Shown: positions 12,172 to 26,200 of the stretch, one piece after another
Layout: every line of letters starts with the position of its first letter
Position numbering within the stretch: position 1 is the stretch's first letter
From: Mesaphorura yosii
Taxonomy: Eukaryota > Arthropoda > Collembola > Poduromorpha > Tullbergiidae
Assembly (NCBI GenBank): GCA_009869945.1
Contig: WIXG01000163.1
Span: 1 to 64,000 of the forward strand
Length of the DNA: 64,000 nt
Direction of reading: 5' to 3'
The notes under the pieces: generated by a model
Told to the model about the DNA's origin: nothing
Databases searched by the model: none
The model's input: only the letters and a program-made list of their open reading frames with translations
Made by a program: the position numbers and the translations under genes

Positions 12172-15100
12172 ATGACGTCTGAAAGCGGCAAGCGGGTTCG
12201 CAATGAATTGGCAATTCCACATGCCGAGTGCGGCATGGCGGCCGATTCAATTCGTGTCAATTTGCGAGTCGAGGTTGACCAGGTATACGAAGAACAAGAC
12301 AAGACGAGACAAAGATTCTTCTGAGAGAAAGGCAAGACAAGGCAGAATTGCATGCAGAATGAATCTCACATTAGTGGAGAAACAGAAATAAGCATTCGCA
12401 TTGTTTATGGAGGAAGCTCATCCGCTGCCCTCGCCGACGCCGCGGCCGTGCCGTGGCAGCCTTCCAAACTCTCGTCGTCTTGTCTTTCGTGCTTTGTGTT
12501 GTCGTTGTGGGTGCATCGGCGCGTGTCATTCCGCTGTAATTCCCGTCTTGTGACAAACGACGGAAGCACATTTTCCACATCACAAAACAAACAGACGGCG
12601 CGCGGCGATCAAGTCAAAGAATGGTGGAGCTCCATCGAGAATGACTGCGACTCAACACAATGCCGAGGAAAATGAAGAAGCCAAATTCCGAAATCAGTGG
12701 AGGAATCTCCATCTCGAAATGATTCTCTTGACCTCTGCTCAGACCGCTGCTGGTCAGCAGCTTTTTTCTACACGCACGCACGCATTTCGTCATTCCGCGG
12801 TCGAGGAAGGCTATCGCATTCGCTTCTCCAATTTGAGAAGAACAAGATGAAGGCGAGTTGAGATGGCGAGTGTGGAATTGGCGCAATAAAATGCAATCGT
12901 TCCCAACTCGGCCGCCGCACTCTCGCTAACGAGAAAAATGAGGGAATCTCTCCTCAGTTTCCAGTTTTGCATACGCAGCGAATTTCATGCGGAAGAAAGC
13001 AGAGCGAAGACTCTGCTCCAGATTCCTTCCAGCACATTTCTTTTCTATGCGAGATGCTGGTTGCGTGTGTGGGTGGTCCGCAGCGCAGCGTCGGGGCGAA
13101 CCGAGACTCTTCGCACATTGCAGGGCGATTGCGACTAGCGAGACTCGTCGTCGCTCTTCATTTGCGTTTACAGTGGTGTTTGGAAATTAATTAAGAAGTT
13201 TTAAAGTCTGTTGCGATAAATCTCCGCGACTCGCACTCGTAAAGACGAGTTTGTCACGGGAGTGGAGGCTCAAATTGGCAACGCGACGCAACACAGGGCA
13301 GGAAAAGCAATGAAACTTGGAGTCCAATTAAAGCGAAAGAAAGAAAATCGAACTTTTATCTCTTGCAAACTAAACTTCAACTTCTTTGCAACTTTGTTGT
13401 ACTTGTTAATGGGTTTATTTGCCATTTACTCCTCAACACACTCGTCCGCAGGCGCCTTCCAAACTCACGGAGCAGCAAGCACGAAACACGAAACAAGAAA
13501 CAAGCGCTAGCAGCAGCCAGAAAATTGGAATAAAACGGTGGATGGGAATTGAGAATTGCGTTTTGATCCACCGAGCCAATCCAAGCCTACCACAACAACC
13601 GTTTTGTCGTGTCGTGTCGTACAGATTCGTTCTCAATCCTGTGATGGATGACTTGGCCCGGGCACAGGGCGAAGGCACAAGCGTCGGCGCCAGGCAAACG
13701 CCAAAACCACACGCAATGCAGCGAGCGTTTGCATTTGGCCGGCGCAGTTGAGTGAAATCGGCGAAATGGGTGAAATCAGTGAAATGTGCTGATTGGAATA
13801 AATTCTCCGAACGCGAACAGTCGCCAATGAAGCGTAGGAGCACAGGTAGGCATCTTTGTCATCAAATTCCGCTCTAATGGGCCGAGTAATGGCGTGCTGA
13901 TGCTAATGCGAGCAATCAGCAAGTCGACCTTGGACTCAAGCGGTCGTGGTCGCGGTGATGGCGATGGGCTCCCGAAGGCCTCGTTGAGGCGAGTGCTGCT
14001 GCTGCCGTCATCAGCCAACTCGATTACGAGTCCCCGTCGACCACTCGCGCCAAGCGCGTTAATGAGACACGCTCATTTTGGCCACCTGAACACTGACGAG
14101 CGCGTTCCGACCCACCACACCGCACTTGAGCACCACCGCGGCTGATGAATGCTTTCCCCGCTGCTTTCTCTTCTCGTTTTATGAGCTGTCAGCTGCATCG
14201 CGCGTAAAACCACAACCACGACAAAAACACACTGAGCAGCCAAATGCCAAGCACGCAGACCGTTTTATGCAGGCCCAGGCGGGGCTTTGGACACGCGCGA
14301 GCGGATGCACAAAGTAATTAAATTGGTGGCAATGTTTGTGGATTCATGAGCAACCGGCACTCTGCATTCTGCTGAAGAGATCGGGCACGCGGATAAGTTT
14401 CGCGTGAGCAGAAAGTTTTAATGAAGTCTCGCAAAACGACCATATTTTCCACTCGACTGGTCCACGCAACGACGCACACGCAACGCACGCCGGATAATGC
14501 GCAAAGTCGGACGGAGCCGACAAGCGACTGCCCCACTTCCAGAATCAAGACACAAATCAAACCACCAGAGCCACGGAGATCATTTCGGGCGCTCCGCTCC
14601 CGAAATGGAGCGTCCGCGTCGAAGTCGTCTGTCGTCCTCGTGGAGGAGCGGGACGGCAGAATGGCTGGAAAAGAAAATGCACAATCGTGCACGGTACGGG
14701 CGGAGAAGTCATAAACCGTAAACTGCAGAAGGATTCCACGTCTACGTCCGGCTTGGCTTGGTTTGAGAGCGGTCGGGCCTTTACGCTTTGAAAGAAAATT
14801 AGGAAAGGCACAGGCATTCGGAGTTTGCTCTTTTCGTGGGCCGCAGTAGGCAGTAACACAGCGACAGCGGCGTGATTGAGTGTGTATAAATAGACTCACG
14901 GAATGATGTCGGGGAATTCTTTTGTGCTGGGCAGCGATAAACAGCCACAGAGAGTCAAGACTCGTTAAACCATCAAGGGCAATAAACACGGACTCATCCC
15001 AGTGCAGCAACGGCAGCAGTGCAAAGGCCAAGAGCAGAATTGGGCTGCTGGGAGAAACTTTTCAGGCCGATAATCACCAAATGCGGCCTCAAATTGCGAC

Positions 15101-18100
15101 ACGACACAATAACGACTTTGCACTTTGAGCGCGCAAGAGTTCGAAGTCAATAAAGCCCGTATCACGATTCGCGATTCATTCGCATGCGGGCTTCGTCTGT
15201 CACCCGGATTGACAGCCCGCGCCCATCCCACAATTCTGGCTCGACTCACGACTCATGGGTTTCGATTTCGATTTCGAGATGTTTTGTGTTGTGGAACAAA
15301 AGGAATCAATTACAACGTCCGTCTGCAATATGAAGATTACGTTTTGTCTTTGCCTTTGTATTTCCACTTCAGTCCGCTAATTCCTCCCAATGCCTGCTTG
15401 CCAAATCAGACTCGCAATCTCAGCGTAGCTGAATACAGAAGAAGAAAATTTACAAAATGAAAGCAAGCAAAGAGCATCGATCCGCTCTTCCGCTCCTCTT
15501 CGTCTTTTGCTCTCGCGATGTAATCTGTAATTCTTCATCTCCACATGCAAATCGAGTTACGTTACGAGTTACAAAAGAGAAAGAAACGTGAAGCGGCGCT
15601 GCTGCTGCGGGCCACACAAAGTACGGAAAGAAACTCGACAATGACAAAAATGACTTTGCTCGGGTGTCCATCTTCCAAACTACTGCCATGTACTCTTAAC
15701 TATCTTAACTGCTTCCAGTCCAAAAGTCCAACCCCGCAGTCGAAACCCAAATTTTCAGTCACTCGCTCTTCATCCTGTCGCAAATTCTTCTGTTGTCGAC
15801 GTCTTGCCTGGCGTGTGCACTCTTGGAAAATGGAAAACATGGTTTGCGTAATCAAAATCGTAATGGCCACTCACGTCATCTGACAGACTGTAAGAGTCGC
15901 TCTCCACTCTGTCCAATCATTCTTAATTTAGAACGCAAAGAGACTGACGGAGACTGAGTTCGGGTTCAGAGTTCAATTACTGGGTAAATAACTCTTCTCG
16001 TCTGTCGCCTTCCTCATTCGTCAGTAAGACGACCGAAGCTTTTATCCGAACGTGCTCAAGTGGCCGTTCCCGCCGTTGTCGCTGTGGCAACGCGTGGCGT
16101 CAACGGCTCCCTGGCGAGGGATCCACGCAAATCGGCAAACCGGCAAATCGGTGTTGATCGTAAACAAGCTCAATGAGCGGATAAAATCATCGAGCCGATG
16201 CCGTTCTTCAACCGCATTAAGCTAACCGAAGCAAAGATGCGGTTGCTTTTCTTACAGTATTTCATACAGTATCAGGCATCAGGCAGACTTCTGAGAATGA
16301 GCAGTGTTTCGATGCAGCAGCAATTCGATGGAAGGGAATGGAATTAGGAGGAATCTGCCCGCATCCTCCGGGAAATCAAATCTCGCATTGTGATTCTAAT
16401 TCGCATCTCCATTTCCGACTCTCCAATCGCAATGCCCCGTCAATGCCAATGCAGTACGCGGCAGGAGGCAAAGGCAAAGGCAACGGCCAACAACGTGTCT
16501 TGTGATCGTGCTCGGTCGTGACGCTCGCGATCGCATTTGCAAATTCGCTCTTGATCCGCTTGGATTAGCAACGAACGGGCGGGCGGCGATGAGGAGGCCA
16601 TTCAAAGGCGCTGCATTTCATTACGCTAAAAGCAGGCCGATTTCCGATGGCGACTGCGAAATTACGATGTGATCGAGGCTGAAGTCGTAAACAAGGCGTG
16701 AAAGCAACAGCAACAACGACAGCGGCATGGAAAATTTCGAGGAGGCGCAGGCGAAGGAGTGCGTGCGTGTTTGGCAGGCACGCTGACGCACGGCGCGTGG
16801 TGGACGTGACCGAGGCCGGTGGGCCATAAATCCAGGGCGCCTCACCTGAGCAGTCAAATTTATTAGGCATCGCTTGTCACTCTGAACGAAAGAGCAGAAG
16901 CAGGCCGACCTTGGTGGCCGGCGCAACACACGCCGAAGAGAGGCAGGCCAGGCCTACTTCGTCAGGTCTCTTGATAAAAATGCAAATGCGAAACGCGAAA
17001 TGCGAATTCGGTCGTCGCGATTTCATTTTTTGATTAAATCGCGGTCGTAAAATGCAAATCGAATCGGAGCGGCTCACCTCCGCTCAGCTAAGCAAGACTC
17101 GACAATGCCAAAGCCAAAGTGCCACGACAACGAAAGTATTGCGAAGGCTGCGCTGATGAAGTGCAGTCGCCATTAATCGATTTGAGTGTCGCACAATGGC
17201 ATTTAATCGAATGTCAACGTCAGACACGAGAAATCTCGAATTTCGCTATCGATGTCTAATAAGAATAATTTGCTTGGAAAGCCAGGTCGGCCGGCCCAGA
17301 TTAAGTAAATATTTTCATTGTGTTAATTCACACGCATCTCGCAAGCTGGGCTTGAGGAGGATTAACTTCGTCCTAGAATGCGTTATCTCCTGAAAAGTGG
17401 AAAGTGGAAGCGACGGTGCTGTCAGCTGAAATCGCCTACCAACCCGACACAAAGCAAAGCAACGCATTCAGACTTTCCGGACTCTGCATCATCAAAGTTC
17501 CTTGCGGAGATGAGGAGCGATGCGAAAGTTGGAGATTCTCTCGTTTATTGGCCCATGAATGTTCATAACTGCAATGGAATGGACTCTCTTATCATGAACG
17601 GGCCAATTTGTACGACTCCGCACAATGCTCAATGAGTGCTATCATCTGGCTGCTCGCTCGCTTAAATGGGCCGTAAAATATTATGATCTCCTTTTAAATT
17701 GGGACGCGTGACGCTCGACGTGAGCGAGCTGGCTGGCCAGATGAACATCATCGCATCGTCCGATGGCGCGGCTGATTAGCGATACGGTGTGGTGCAGGCG
17801 GGTGAAGAATTCGCCCACTTGCCACTTCCGGACGAGGAGCGAGCCGACCCAACGCCAAAGCCAAGGCCACCACCGAGTTGGGTGCACGAACGCTGTGCTG
17901 CTGGTAGGAAGTCTCGAAATCTGTGTCCGTGCCTGTCGCCCATTTCCCATTTTGGCGTCCTCACGCCTGAATAATTCCCAAACTCAAACAAGCACGGAAA
18001 CTTTCCTTTCATTTTGCGACTTTCGACTTGCGACTTGCACTTCCGCTCCATAGCCTCGGCGCGCTTCGCGCTTTGTGAAAACAGCAAGCTAAACAACTCA

Positions 18101-18801
18101 CAAATGGCACCAAACAATGCTCCAAGCAGGACAGGGCTTACTTGGAGCCCTCCACGGCGGAGTGCAGCTGCCGCCGTGGCTCGGGCTTGGACCAGACCAC
18201 CTTGAACTAATTTATGGACCAGCAGCACGACACAAGGAGAAGTAATTAAATATGGGCATCTCAATGCCATAAATCATGCCACGGTATGGCACAGCACGGC
18301 ACGTGCTCACGCCAACTGGCGTCATGGAGCTGGCAAGTCGGAAGTCGTGGAAGAGCGTCAGCACGGACGCACGCACGCGGTCTCTCGCGTCGTGAATTCA
18401 CACAACACGACGGCGACAATGTAGTGCAGTAGAGCCTTTCACAGATTCACATGCGATATGCGGCTCTCCTCGCTCAGCTGACCGACCCGGCGATGCGAAA
18501 GAGCCTGGCCTATGCTTCTTTAAAACTCTGGCACACCGGAAGCGACTTTGGATCAGGCGGTCATCTGCAGAAGTGGATTATACTGCACAAATCTAAAAAC
18601 TCAAAGCCGCACCGGACAAAGCAAGCAAGAAAGCAGCAGCAGCATTTAAAGCCAAGAAGGGCAAAGATTTTGACTGATTCAAGGCTGTTGTGGTCATAAT
18701 CTCTCTCCAATTATGCTAATTATATGAGGTAATTAAATTAGGAGCAATTAATGCGGCGGCTAAGGCGGTGGGTGGATCTGCAGCACAAAGAGAAGAAGGC
18801 A

Positions 18802-18824
18802 AGCCTCATGCCTCATGCCTCATG
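18802..18824. repeat. 7-base tandem repeat
   Basis: The unit CCTCATG occurs in three perfect copies, about 300 bases upstream of the TBC1D start codon. Confidence 0.6.
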
Positions 18825-19115
18825 AGTCACCACTCCACACGGCGCCACATTTCATCTGCGCAATCCGATCGCACTCGGCCAAGCAAGAAGCAACTCCCCT
18901 CTGCATTTGCCAAATCGAGTCCCAGCCACTAAGTGCCTTCCAAACAACTTGCTTTTCAAGTGCCATAGTGCCTTCGTCCCCTTCCCCCTCCACAATCCAC
19001 TCGTCACTCCGACTCCGTTCATTGTCCATCTCCACCACCGTTTAATCAGTGCTTTCTTAATTAGTCAGTTAGTTAGAGAGATTAGACACTAGACTAGTCA
19101 CTTAATTGCTGCGCG

Positions 19116-22100
19116 ATGGACGGACTCCTCTCCGCAGGCGCCTCCGCCGCCACTGCAGTGGCCCCCACGTCGCTACTATCTCCCTCACGGACCACTCCCG
19201 CCGTAGCCAGCTCAGGGGAGGGCTCCTTCGTGCTGCGGTACCTCGGAGCCACGATGCTCGACGCCAAATTTCAGTACACTGACCCGATGATGCCCTGGCT
19301 GGTGGCCGAGATCCTTCGCTTCACGGAGGACGTGCAGGCGCTCTTGATGATCAAGAACCAGGCCGTGGTCGCCCTCTGCGCTCGGACCGGACGTCCCCTC
19401 TTTGAGCACCACGCCACCGACTTCCTCCGCCAAATGACCGTCGTGAGCGACGTGCGAGGGAGCGGGGCGGTGGACGGGCGCTTCTACTTCCTCAGTATCT
19501 TCCGGACCAACGAGACGTACCTTCACTGCAGACTGCTCTCGGCTTCCAGCCACCAGCAGGTACGGAAACAGCTCTTGGCATAAATCATCGCAGGCTATTT
19601 TTAGAGATCAGATGTTGCCAGACGGAGTGCACGTGTTTCGCTCACTCTCACGCTATCTGTCATTCCGTACGCAGGTGACCGAGATCATGAACACCCTCCG
19701 CGAGTCAGCCCGGGCCGCCGCCAACCGCCCAAATACGCCAACCACCGTCAAACACCTCACCGACCTCCCCGCACCAGGTGAGTCTGTGTCCTTCGAAGTA
19801 TTTTATCTCGGCAAGCTCCGCATGTCCACTCGCAAGGCGCCCGCCTCATTTATCGACGACGCCATCGAGCAGTTCAAAGCCCACGAGCAGAAGCGCCTCG
19901 AGGAGACACGCGCCAGCAGCATACCCGAGGGAACCAGCACGACCACAGCAACAGCAGCTTCCAACATCAACGCCGTCGGCTCTCCGTCGTCGACGCCGAG
20001 CATCTCTGTGTCGACCTGCGAGAACAACAACTCGCTGGCCTTCAGCCACCCGCTCCAGGAAGACGTCCTGTCGCCCCTCGCCACAAAAAACGTACGTAAC
20101 CGCAACTCTTCGGGGGAGGGCGGGGGCCTGGTGAAGAGTCTCTCGTTGCCCGTCGAGCCGATGCGCTCCCGCGCCCTCTCCGCCGGCCACTCGCCTCGCA
20201 CCCCGCCCTCCCCGTCCCTCCCGACGAACCGGACGATGCTCCTGATTCTCTGTCGTGCTGAGGTGCGGATCATCTCCCCAGACGCCAAGAGCGTCCTTCT
20301 CAACAAACCCCTCGCGGACGTGTGCCACCTGGCGCGGGGCGTCAAGAGCCCCGCCTGCTTCGGGTTCATTTGTCGCGAGGCCGAGCGCGTGTCGCACTCG
20401 TACGTGGGCTTCGTCTTCCGATGCGAGTCGCCGTCCGTGGCCGACGAGGTGCTGAAGGTGCTGCGCCAGGCGGCGACGGTGACGCAGGCAGAGGTGCGGA
20501 AGGAGAGCGGCGCCTGCGAGCACTGCCCGATGCTCTTCTTCCACCGCCTCTGCGTGGAGCTCGAGGGACTGTCGGAGGAGCGTCAGCTGGCCACCATCGC
20601 CCGTCGCGTCGAGTCGCTGCCCGAGGCGGAGCGAGCCTCCATCCTGGCCAAGTTCGAGGGCGCCGAGCCGCAGAGCGCTTCGGAGCAGGCGGAGCTGTAC
20701 ATGATGCTCCTCCGTGCCCACTGCGAGAGCCGACAGCACAAACACATGCACGACTCGGAGGAAGGACGTGGCGAGTTTCTCCAGCAGGCCCTCGGCGGAG
20801 GGACCATCCTGCTCAAGGCCCGTCGGTCCATCGCGCACTCCTTCGACCAGCTCCTCAAGCCAAGGAAGCCAACGGCGGCCTCGAGCCCACTCACAACCGT
20901 AAGCACAGCACAAATTTTGCACAAAGTGCAATTCCAGTCAGCACTGCAATTTTCCACTTTGCTGCTTTGGATTTGCAACTTGCGCCGCGTCAGCTGTTGG
21001 CTGTTGCGCGTGAATGTGTTTGAGTGGCAAGTGGCAGGTGTCGAAGGCCGTTTATGCCTCCGAGCAATTCGTGCGGCTGAATACGTCTGTTCCCTTGCGC
21101 ACTTGCTCCTCTGCCATGTGCATTCCGTGCACGCACAGACTGCCTGCGCACATTCCAGGAGAGCGCGAACGAGCATTGCGCCCTCAATTCACAGTTCGCA
21201 GCTCCTCAATTGTGCTGTGCAATTGATTTTCTGCTGCTAATTCAGGTTGAATTGTTGCGTTGCAGGATTCGCCACAGCAGCGCCAGAGCTCCGTCATCGT
21301 TTCCGACTCTCCGCTTGCTGCCCCGCCAACACAGCGGCCCCGCTCCTCGACCATCGGCGCCCTCAGCAACGAGCGTGTCCGCTGCGAAAACATGCGCATC
21401 AGAAAACACACGCCAGCCTCCACCAGCGGAAGAGAAGAGCCAGCCACAACAATCACAAACATGTGAGCTCAATCGCAATTACTAATTCCTAAGCAAAGCC
21501 TCGAAATTGCCTACGAATTGTCTCAACCATCTTATTTACTGATTTCCTTGTCTTTAGATTCGCCAAGCAGACTCCGGCCAAGCACATGCAGTCGCCCTCT
21601 CCGCTCGTCCGCCGCCAGGGCTGGCGTCAAGCCATCTTCAAGCGTGTCGTGAGCCCGCAGTCGGGGGGTGGTCTGGCGAGCCCGGCCGTCTCCTTCGGCG
21701 GTTATCACACTCCCGGGTCCAAGGTCCCGCCGACCCCCCGCACTCCGGCCACACCGCCGCGGTCCCGTGCCGAGCTACGTGAGTTGTGGCGGACAGCGAT
21801 TCGTCAGCAGATTCTGCTGCTCCGAATGGAGAAACAAAACTTTATGCTCCGGGCTCAGCAGGAGGAGGCGACCGTCAAGCGGAGCAAACTGCACTACGCC
21901 GAGCTGGGCACCTGCGACGAGGAGGCCACCGAAACGTGGGACCTCCTCATCAGCCAGTGCGGAGGGAGGCGCGCGGACACGCAGATCCTCGCCTCGGCGC
22001 TCCGGCGGGGAGTTCCCAAGACGAAAAGGGGCCAAGTCTGGCAGCTCTTCATGCAGCAGAATCGTCTTGGGGGCATGTCCTACGCTCCCGCCCCCGACAC

Positions 22101-23171
22101 GCCGTACGAGGAGCTCCTCCGTCGCCTGACTTCGCAGCAGCACGCGATCCTCATCGACCTAGGACGCACGTTCCCCAACCACGAGTACTTCAGCGGGCCA
22201 CTGGGCTCGGGGCAGCTGGCGCTGTTCAATCTGCTCAAGGCTTACTCGCTCCTCGACCCCGCGGTGGGCTACTGTCAGGGACTCTCGTTCGTGGCGGGGC
22301 TTCTGCTGATGCACATGGAGGAGGAGGAGGCCTTCGAGGCCCTCCGCTACCTCATGTTTGAGTTGGGCGGCAGAGAACTCTACGGTGCTAGCATGGAGGT
22401 AAGAAAACCAACGCGACGCGACTTGAGCTTAAGCCAAGCCACCTCATGATTGCCAAGTGTATGGCTCCATTTTCTATTGTGTAGGGTCTGCAGGTGCGGA
22501 TGTACCAGCTGACGCGTCTGATCCACGACCACGACGCGGACCTGCACCTGCTCCTCCACCACAACGACGTTCCGCCGTCGCTCTATGCGGCGCCGTGGTT
22601 CCTGACCCTCTTCTCGTCACAGTTCCCCCTCGGTCTCGCCGTCCGCGTCCTCGACCTCGTCTTCCTCCTCGGCTTCGACGTGCTCGTCCCCTTTGCGCTC
22701 TCGCTCGTCCTCGCGCGGCGCTCCTGCCTCCTACAGTGCTCCGGGCTGGAGGCGGTGATGGAGTGCTTCAAGACACAGCTCACGCGAGTCTCCTCCGACG
22801 AGCTGGACGACCACCTCCGACGCGTGCTGGCCCTCGACTGGGAGAAGCAGCTGCTCACGTACGCCGTCGAGTACTCCGTCATGCACGACGACTCCTTCAC
22901 GACCCTCCAGGCGCTCTCCCACGAGAGCACGTGCGCAGGGCGGGTCGAGCCGCGAACGAGAACCCCGCAGCCAGCCATCAAGGAGGAGGCGACCACCACC
23001 GTTCTTGAAGACAATTTTGACAAACTGCTCCAACACGTCACGCTCCTGGAAGGACTTCTCCTCGGCGCGGGGCTGTCCGTCCCCGCACGCCCCAAACTGC
23101 TGGCTGCGGACGAAGAGAGCAGTGGCTCTGAGGAGAGCCGCCGGAGCATGAGCAAGTCGCCGACCCAATAA
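19116..23171 (+). CDS. TBC1D1/TBC1D4-like Rab GTPase-activating protein (AS160 family)
   Basis: A cytosolic GAP that switches off Rabs controlling vesicle traffic (GLUT4 vesicles in mammals; Drosophila pollux). Exons are 19116-19559, 19675-20898, 21266-21462, 21558-22398 and 22485-23171, all in phase, for 1130 residues. Residues about 30-150 (SFVLRYLGATMLDAKF) and 180-450 (SVSFEVFYLGKLRMS) read as the two PTB domains. The TBC domain begins at RGVPKTKRGQVW (about 772). It carries both catalytic fingers: ILIDLGR (Arg 825) and YCQG (Gln 862). The C-terminal half of the domain, MYQLTRLIHD and SLYAAPWFLTLF, is typical of TBC1D4. Two RxRxxS/T Akt-type sites sit where the family is regulated: RSRALS (Ser 317) and RPRSST (Thr 585). 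The long C-terminal coiled coil of the vertebrate proteins is shortened. Start: first Met ahead of PTB1. Confidence 0.93.
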
Positions 23172-23200
23172 TTTTGTGGCATCGTCCACCACAAAATAAT
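23168..23200 (+). repeat. Inverted repeat overlapping the TBC1D stop codon
   Basis: ATTTTGTGG (23171-23179) and CCACAAAAT (23189-23197) are perfect inverted arms around a 9-base spacer; the arms extend by a further mismatch-containing triplet. The UAA stop (23169-23171) sits at the foot of the stem. Confidence 0.6.
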
Positions 23201-23272
23201 CGAGTGATAAACTGATAGAATAAGCAGAGATCTGATTTAAGCATCTGTCACCCGTACTTAAGGCAAGTCTTG

Positions 23273-23278
23273 AATAAA
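23273..23278 (+). promoter_or_regulatory. Poly(A) signal of the TBC1D gene
   Basis: AATAAA lies about 100 bases after the stop codon at 23171. Confidence 0.6.
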
Positions 23279-26200
23279 TGCAAAGAGTGAATATACGACT
23301 GGGGTCATTAAGTCGAGGGTTATTAAATTTTATACGGCACGGGAAATGATAAATAGGAATTGCTCGTCAAGTGCCCTGTCCTGTCAGCCGTCGTGTCTGC
23401 CGAAAGAGTGCATTTTACCAAATACGCAAGCGTTGAAATCTCATAAATTCTCACCATTCGCGTTCTGGGCAGCCTTCACCTCTCATTATTGTTTACTCGC
23501 TTCACGCACGCGTTTTTCTGCTTATTATTCATAGCAGAATTAGCCTGGCCTGCGTTATGATTATTTGCCTTATCGAGCGCGAGCGAGAATTGTGTGAAAC
23601 AACACAGAGTCATAAAACTGAGGCAAATTCTCTTTCATCAACAATGCGCAATGAGTTTTGTAAATTACATTCGGGAAAATCACGTGGCGATGGCGAAGGC
23701 GATTGTATTAAATTCATTAACTCGCGACTCGCGACTCGCGTCTTTGTCTTTAGAGCATCTTCGTCGTTGCCAGGCATTTCAAGCACTGCGCTGAGCTTAG
23801 CTAATGCTGATGCTGAGTGAGAGGAGGCGGGTTCGGACAATTTAATGATAATGTAAACACGTTGGACGTTGACGCGAATCACTTTTGACTTTTGACATTC
23901 CTGCCTGCTTGCACAGCGAACGGCACGGCGTGGATACACGCCGTTGAATTACGAAGGGAAAGGACAGGTTACAAGACAAGACAATTATTACCTATAAAAT
24001 GTAAAATGCACTGTTTTAGCAACGCATTTAGCATTTAGAATTTAGCAATCGCATCGCTCAGGCTAGAAGTCCTTTCAATTATATTGGACTCACGAGCTCC
24101 GCTTTGATTCGCATTTTCTTTGTTGGACGGATACAAACCCATAAAATTGTAAATAATTTTATTTTCTTGTCCGACATGCACAAAACAGCAATAAAATGGT
24201 CGTAAAATCCTGCACTGCTCGTATTTGGTGCAGCCGTGCACATGTGCAGAAGTGCAAAGGGCGAATTGGCGAGTGCAACGCTGCAGCGCGACTCGTTGAC
24301 TGTTGGCTCGTAACTGTACTTTTATTTAATTAACAATTTTGGGTACAAATTGCTCGGAGTCAGAGGGCAGAGCAGATTTGTAAACTTGTCAATAAAACGC
24401 CAACAAGTAAGAAAAAATGACAATTTTCGCGAAGCATTTTGCCAAGGGTCGGCTCATGAATTTACAAATTGCAGGTCGAAATGTGGCGACTTGTATGGAA
24501 ACGGAGAGAGATTTGGTATTTTAATTGAAACACTACCAAATAAATCGTTAATTGACGATGGCAAAGGGCAATTCCCAAATTACAACTTGGGGTTTTGTAA
24601 TTGCCATTGTTGCGCTGCTTTTACAACGAGACGCTCATACGCTGCGTTTTGCGTTTTGTCGAGATGAGAGAACTGGCGATTAGTATTCATGAACGGTCTT
24701 CAATCACACTCGCACCAGAAATGACCACAGCCAAATTGCAATTTGCAGTTCAGTGCAGCTCAAAACGAATGACACCCAAATCGATGCCTCACGCATCTCC
24801 CACTCAGGGCGCCCTTCGCCCGTGTATCAATTACGATTTCGCATTATTGTCATCATTATTGCGGTTCTGTTGTGGTTAATTAGCTGATAAGCGAGTACGA
24901 CTTAATAACAGCAACAGTACAATAACCAATAACGTTTAGCCATCAATCCCTCGACCGTCTCGCGCTTATCTAATCTCATCTTTCTCCAAAATCGCCATTG
25001 CGTACGTGATCAGATTTCTGAATTGAGTCATTTTAATTGCCAAGGCGAGGAATTCATCACATCGCAGCTCAGGGCAACGAAGCAGCGACGACGACTGCTT
25101 TTTGGAGAGTGTTGAGTGCTGGCATGATCGTTTGAGTTGAGTTTGTTGTTGCTGTTTTGGGTGCTGCGGTCAGTAGGTGGGTAGTTTAGCCTTTATAGTG
25201 CGATCGTGATGATACGCATCCTCCCTGCCTGCCTGCCGCCTGCCTCTGCCGCTGGCCCATTGATGAATTCACGCGATAACAGGCAGCAGAAATGAATCAG
25301 ATCATGAATGAAAGAATGAATCGGCCCATTTCGCCCATTTCGCTCGAAGAGATGGATTTTGTAATCTCAACGAACGTTGAAAAGAGACCGCACACGCTCA
25401 ACGCTCAACCTGCGCCCGCACCGCATGTCAGAATGACTGTAATTATTGTCGGTTTAATTATTAAAATCAACCCCGAGCCCTGTCTTCAATTTGGAAACCG
25501 TTTTCCCTGCATGCAATGCAAACTTTCTACTGCGCTTGCATTCTTACATGGAATTTCTACCGATACGGAAAGTGTATGAGTGAGTTGAGAGAAAAGACAG
25601 ACTTCCATAAAGCACGAACCACGATTCATGTCATTTATGCAAATTGCATGCAAAATGCAACATGCAGCATTCTGTTATAAACACATAAAGGACTTGTATG
25701 GTCTCAAAATGTCTTTACTCCTCAGCTAATGATGCGCATAAATTCTGGGACGAAGCTTCGCTTCGCCCAGAATATGACGTGGACTTGATTTAGAATTAAT
25801 TAATAAAATGACAAATACGATGACGCGAGCCACACACAAACAATGGGCAATGAAACCCCAAACGCAGCGTCGTCGCCAGTAAGTACGAAATCGTGTCCAA
25901 GAGTGAAGATTTTTGCAAGCAGCGACAAGGCGCAGAATCGTAATTAGACTGATAAGCGCTCAGCCCCGTTTTGGGAAGGGCAAGCAGGGAAGAGGAAAAT
26001 GGCAATTACACGTACGAAATTGATATTACGGGCATGCTTTTCCCCAAAAGAGGCAAAACAGCAATAATCACCGCAACAATGCGTCGTAAATAAGCGACAA
26101 GGGTCGCGTCGCGATAATGTTTTGACAAATGTTTCAAATGTATCGCGTTGATGGTGGCGATAATTTCGAGAAGGCGCGCGACTGTGACTGTATTAATTAC

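Larger units (their letters stand above)
11983..19115. other. 7.1 kb without a recognisable gene
   Basis: No ORF shows family-like content on either strand. It contains a 12-base tandem repeat (12133-12171), a 7-base tandem repeat (18802-18824) and scattered AAATGCG-type words. It precedes the TBC1D gene and may hold distal promoter or 5' UTR intron sequence, which I cannot delimit. Confidence 0.4.

Noticed and set aside
14318-15031. A 237-codon minus-strand frame in the 12-19 kb gap
   Set aside because: No domain, no splice partners, no poly(A) signal; amino-acid content looks like translated non-coding DNA.
19846-20931. A 361-codon minus-strand frame opposite the TBC1D gene
   Set aside because: It mirrors exon 2 of the TBC1D gene, is Arg/Glu/Leu-rich shadow sequence and has no family-like motifs.
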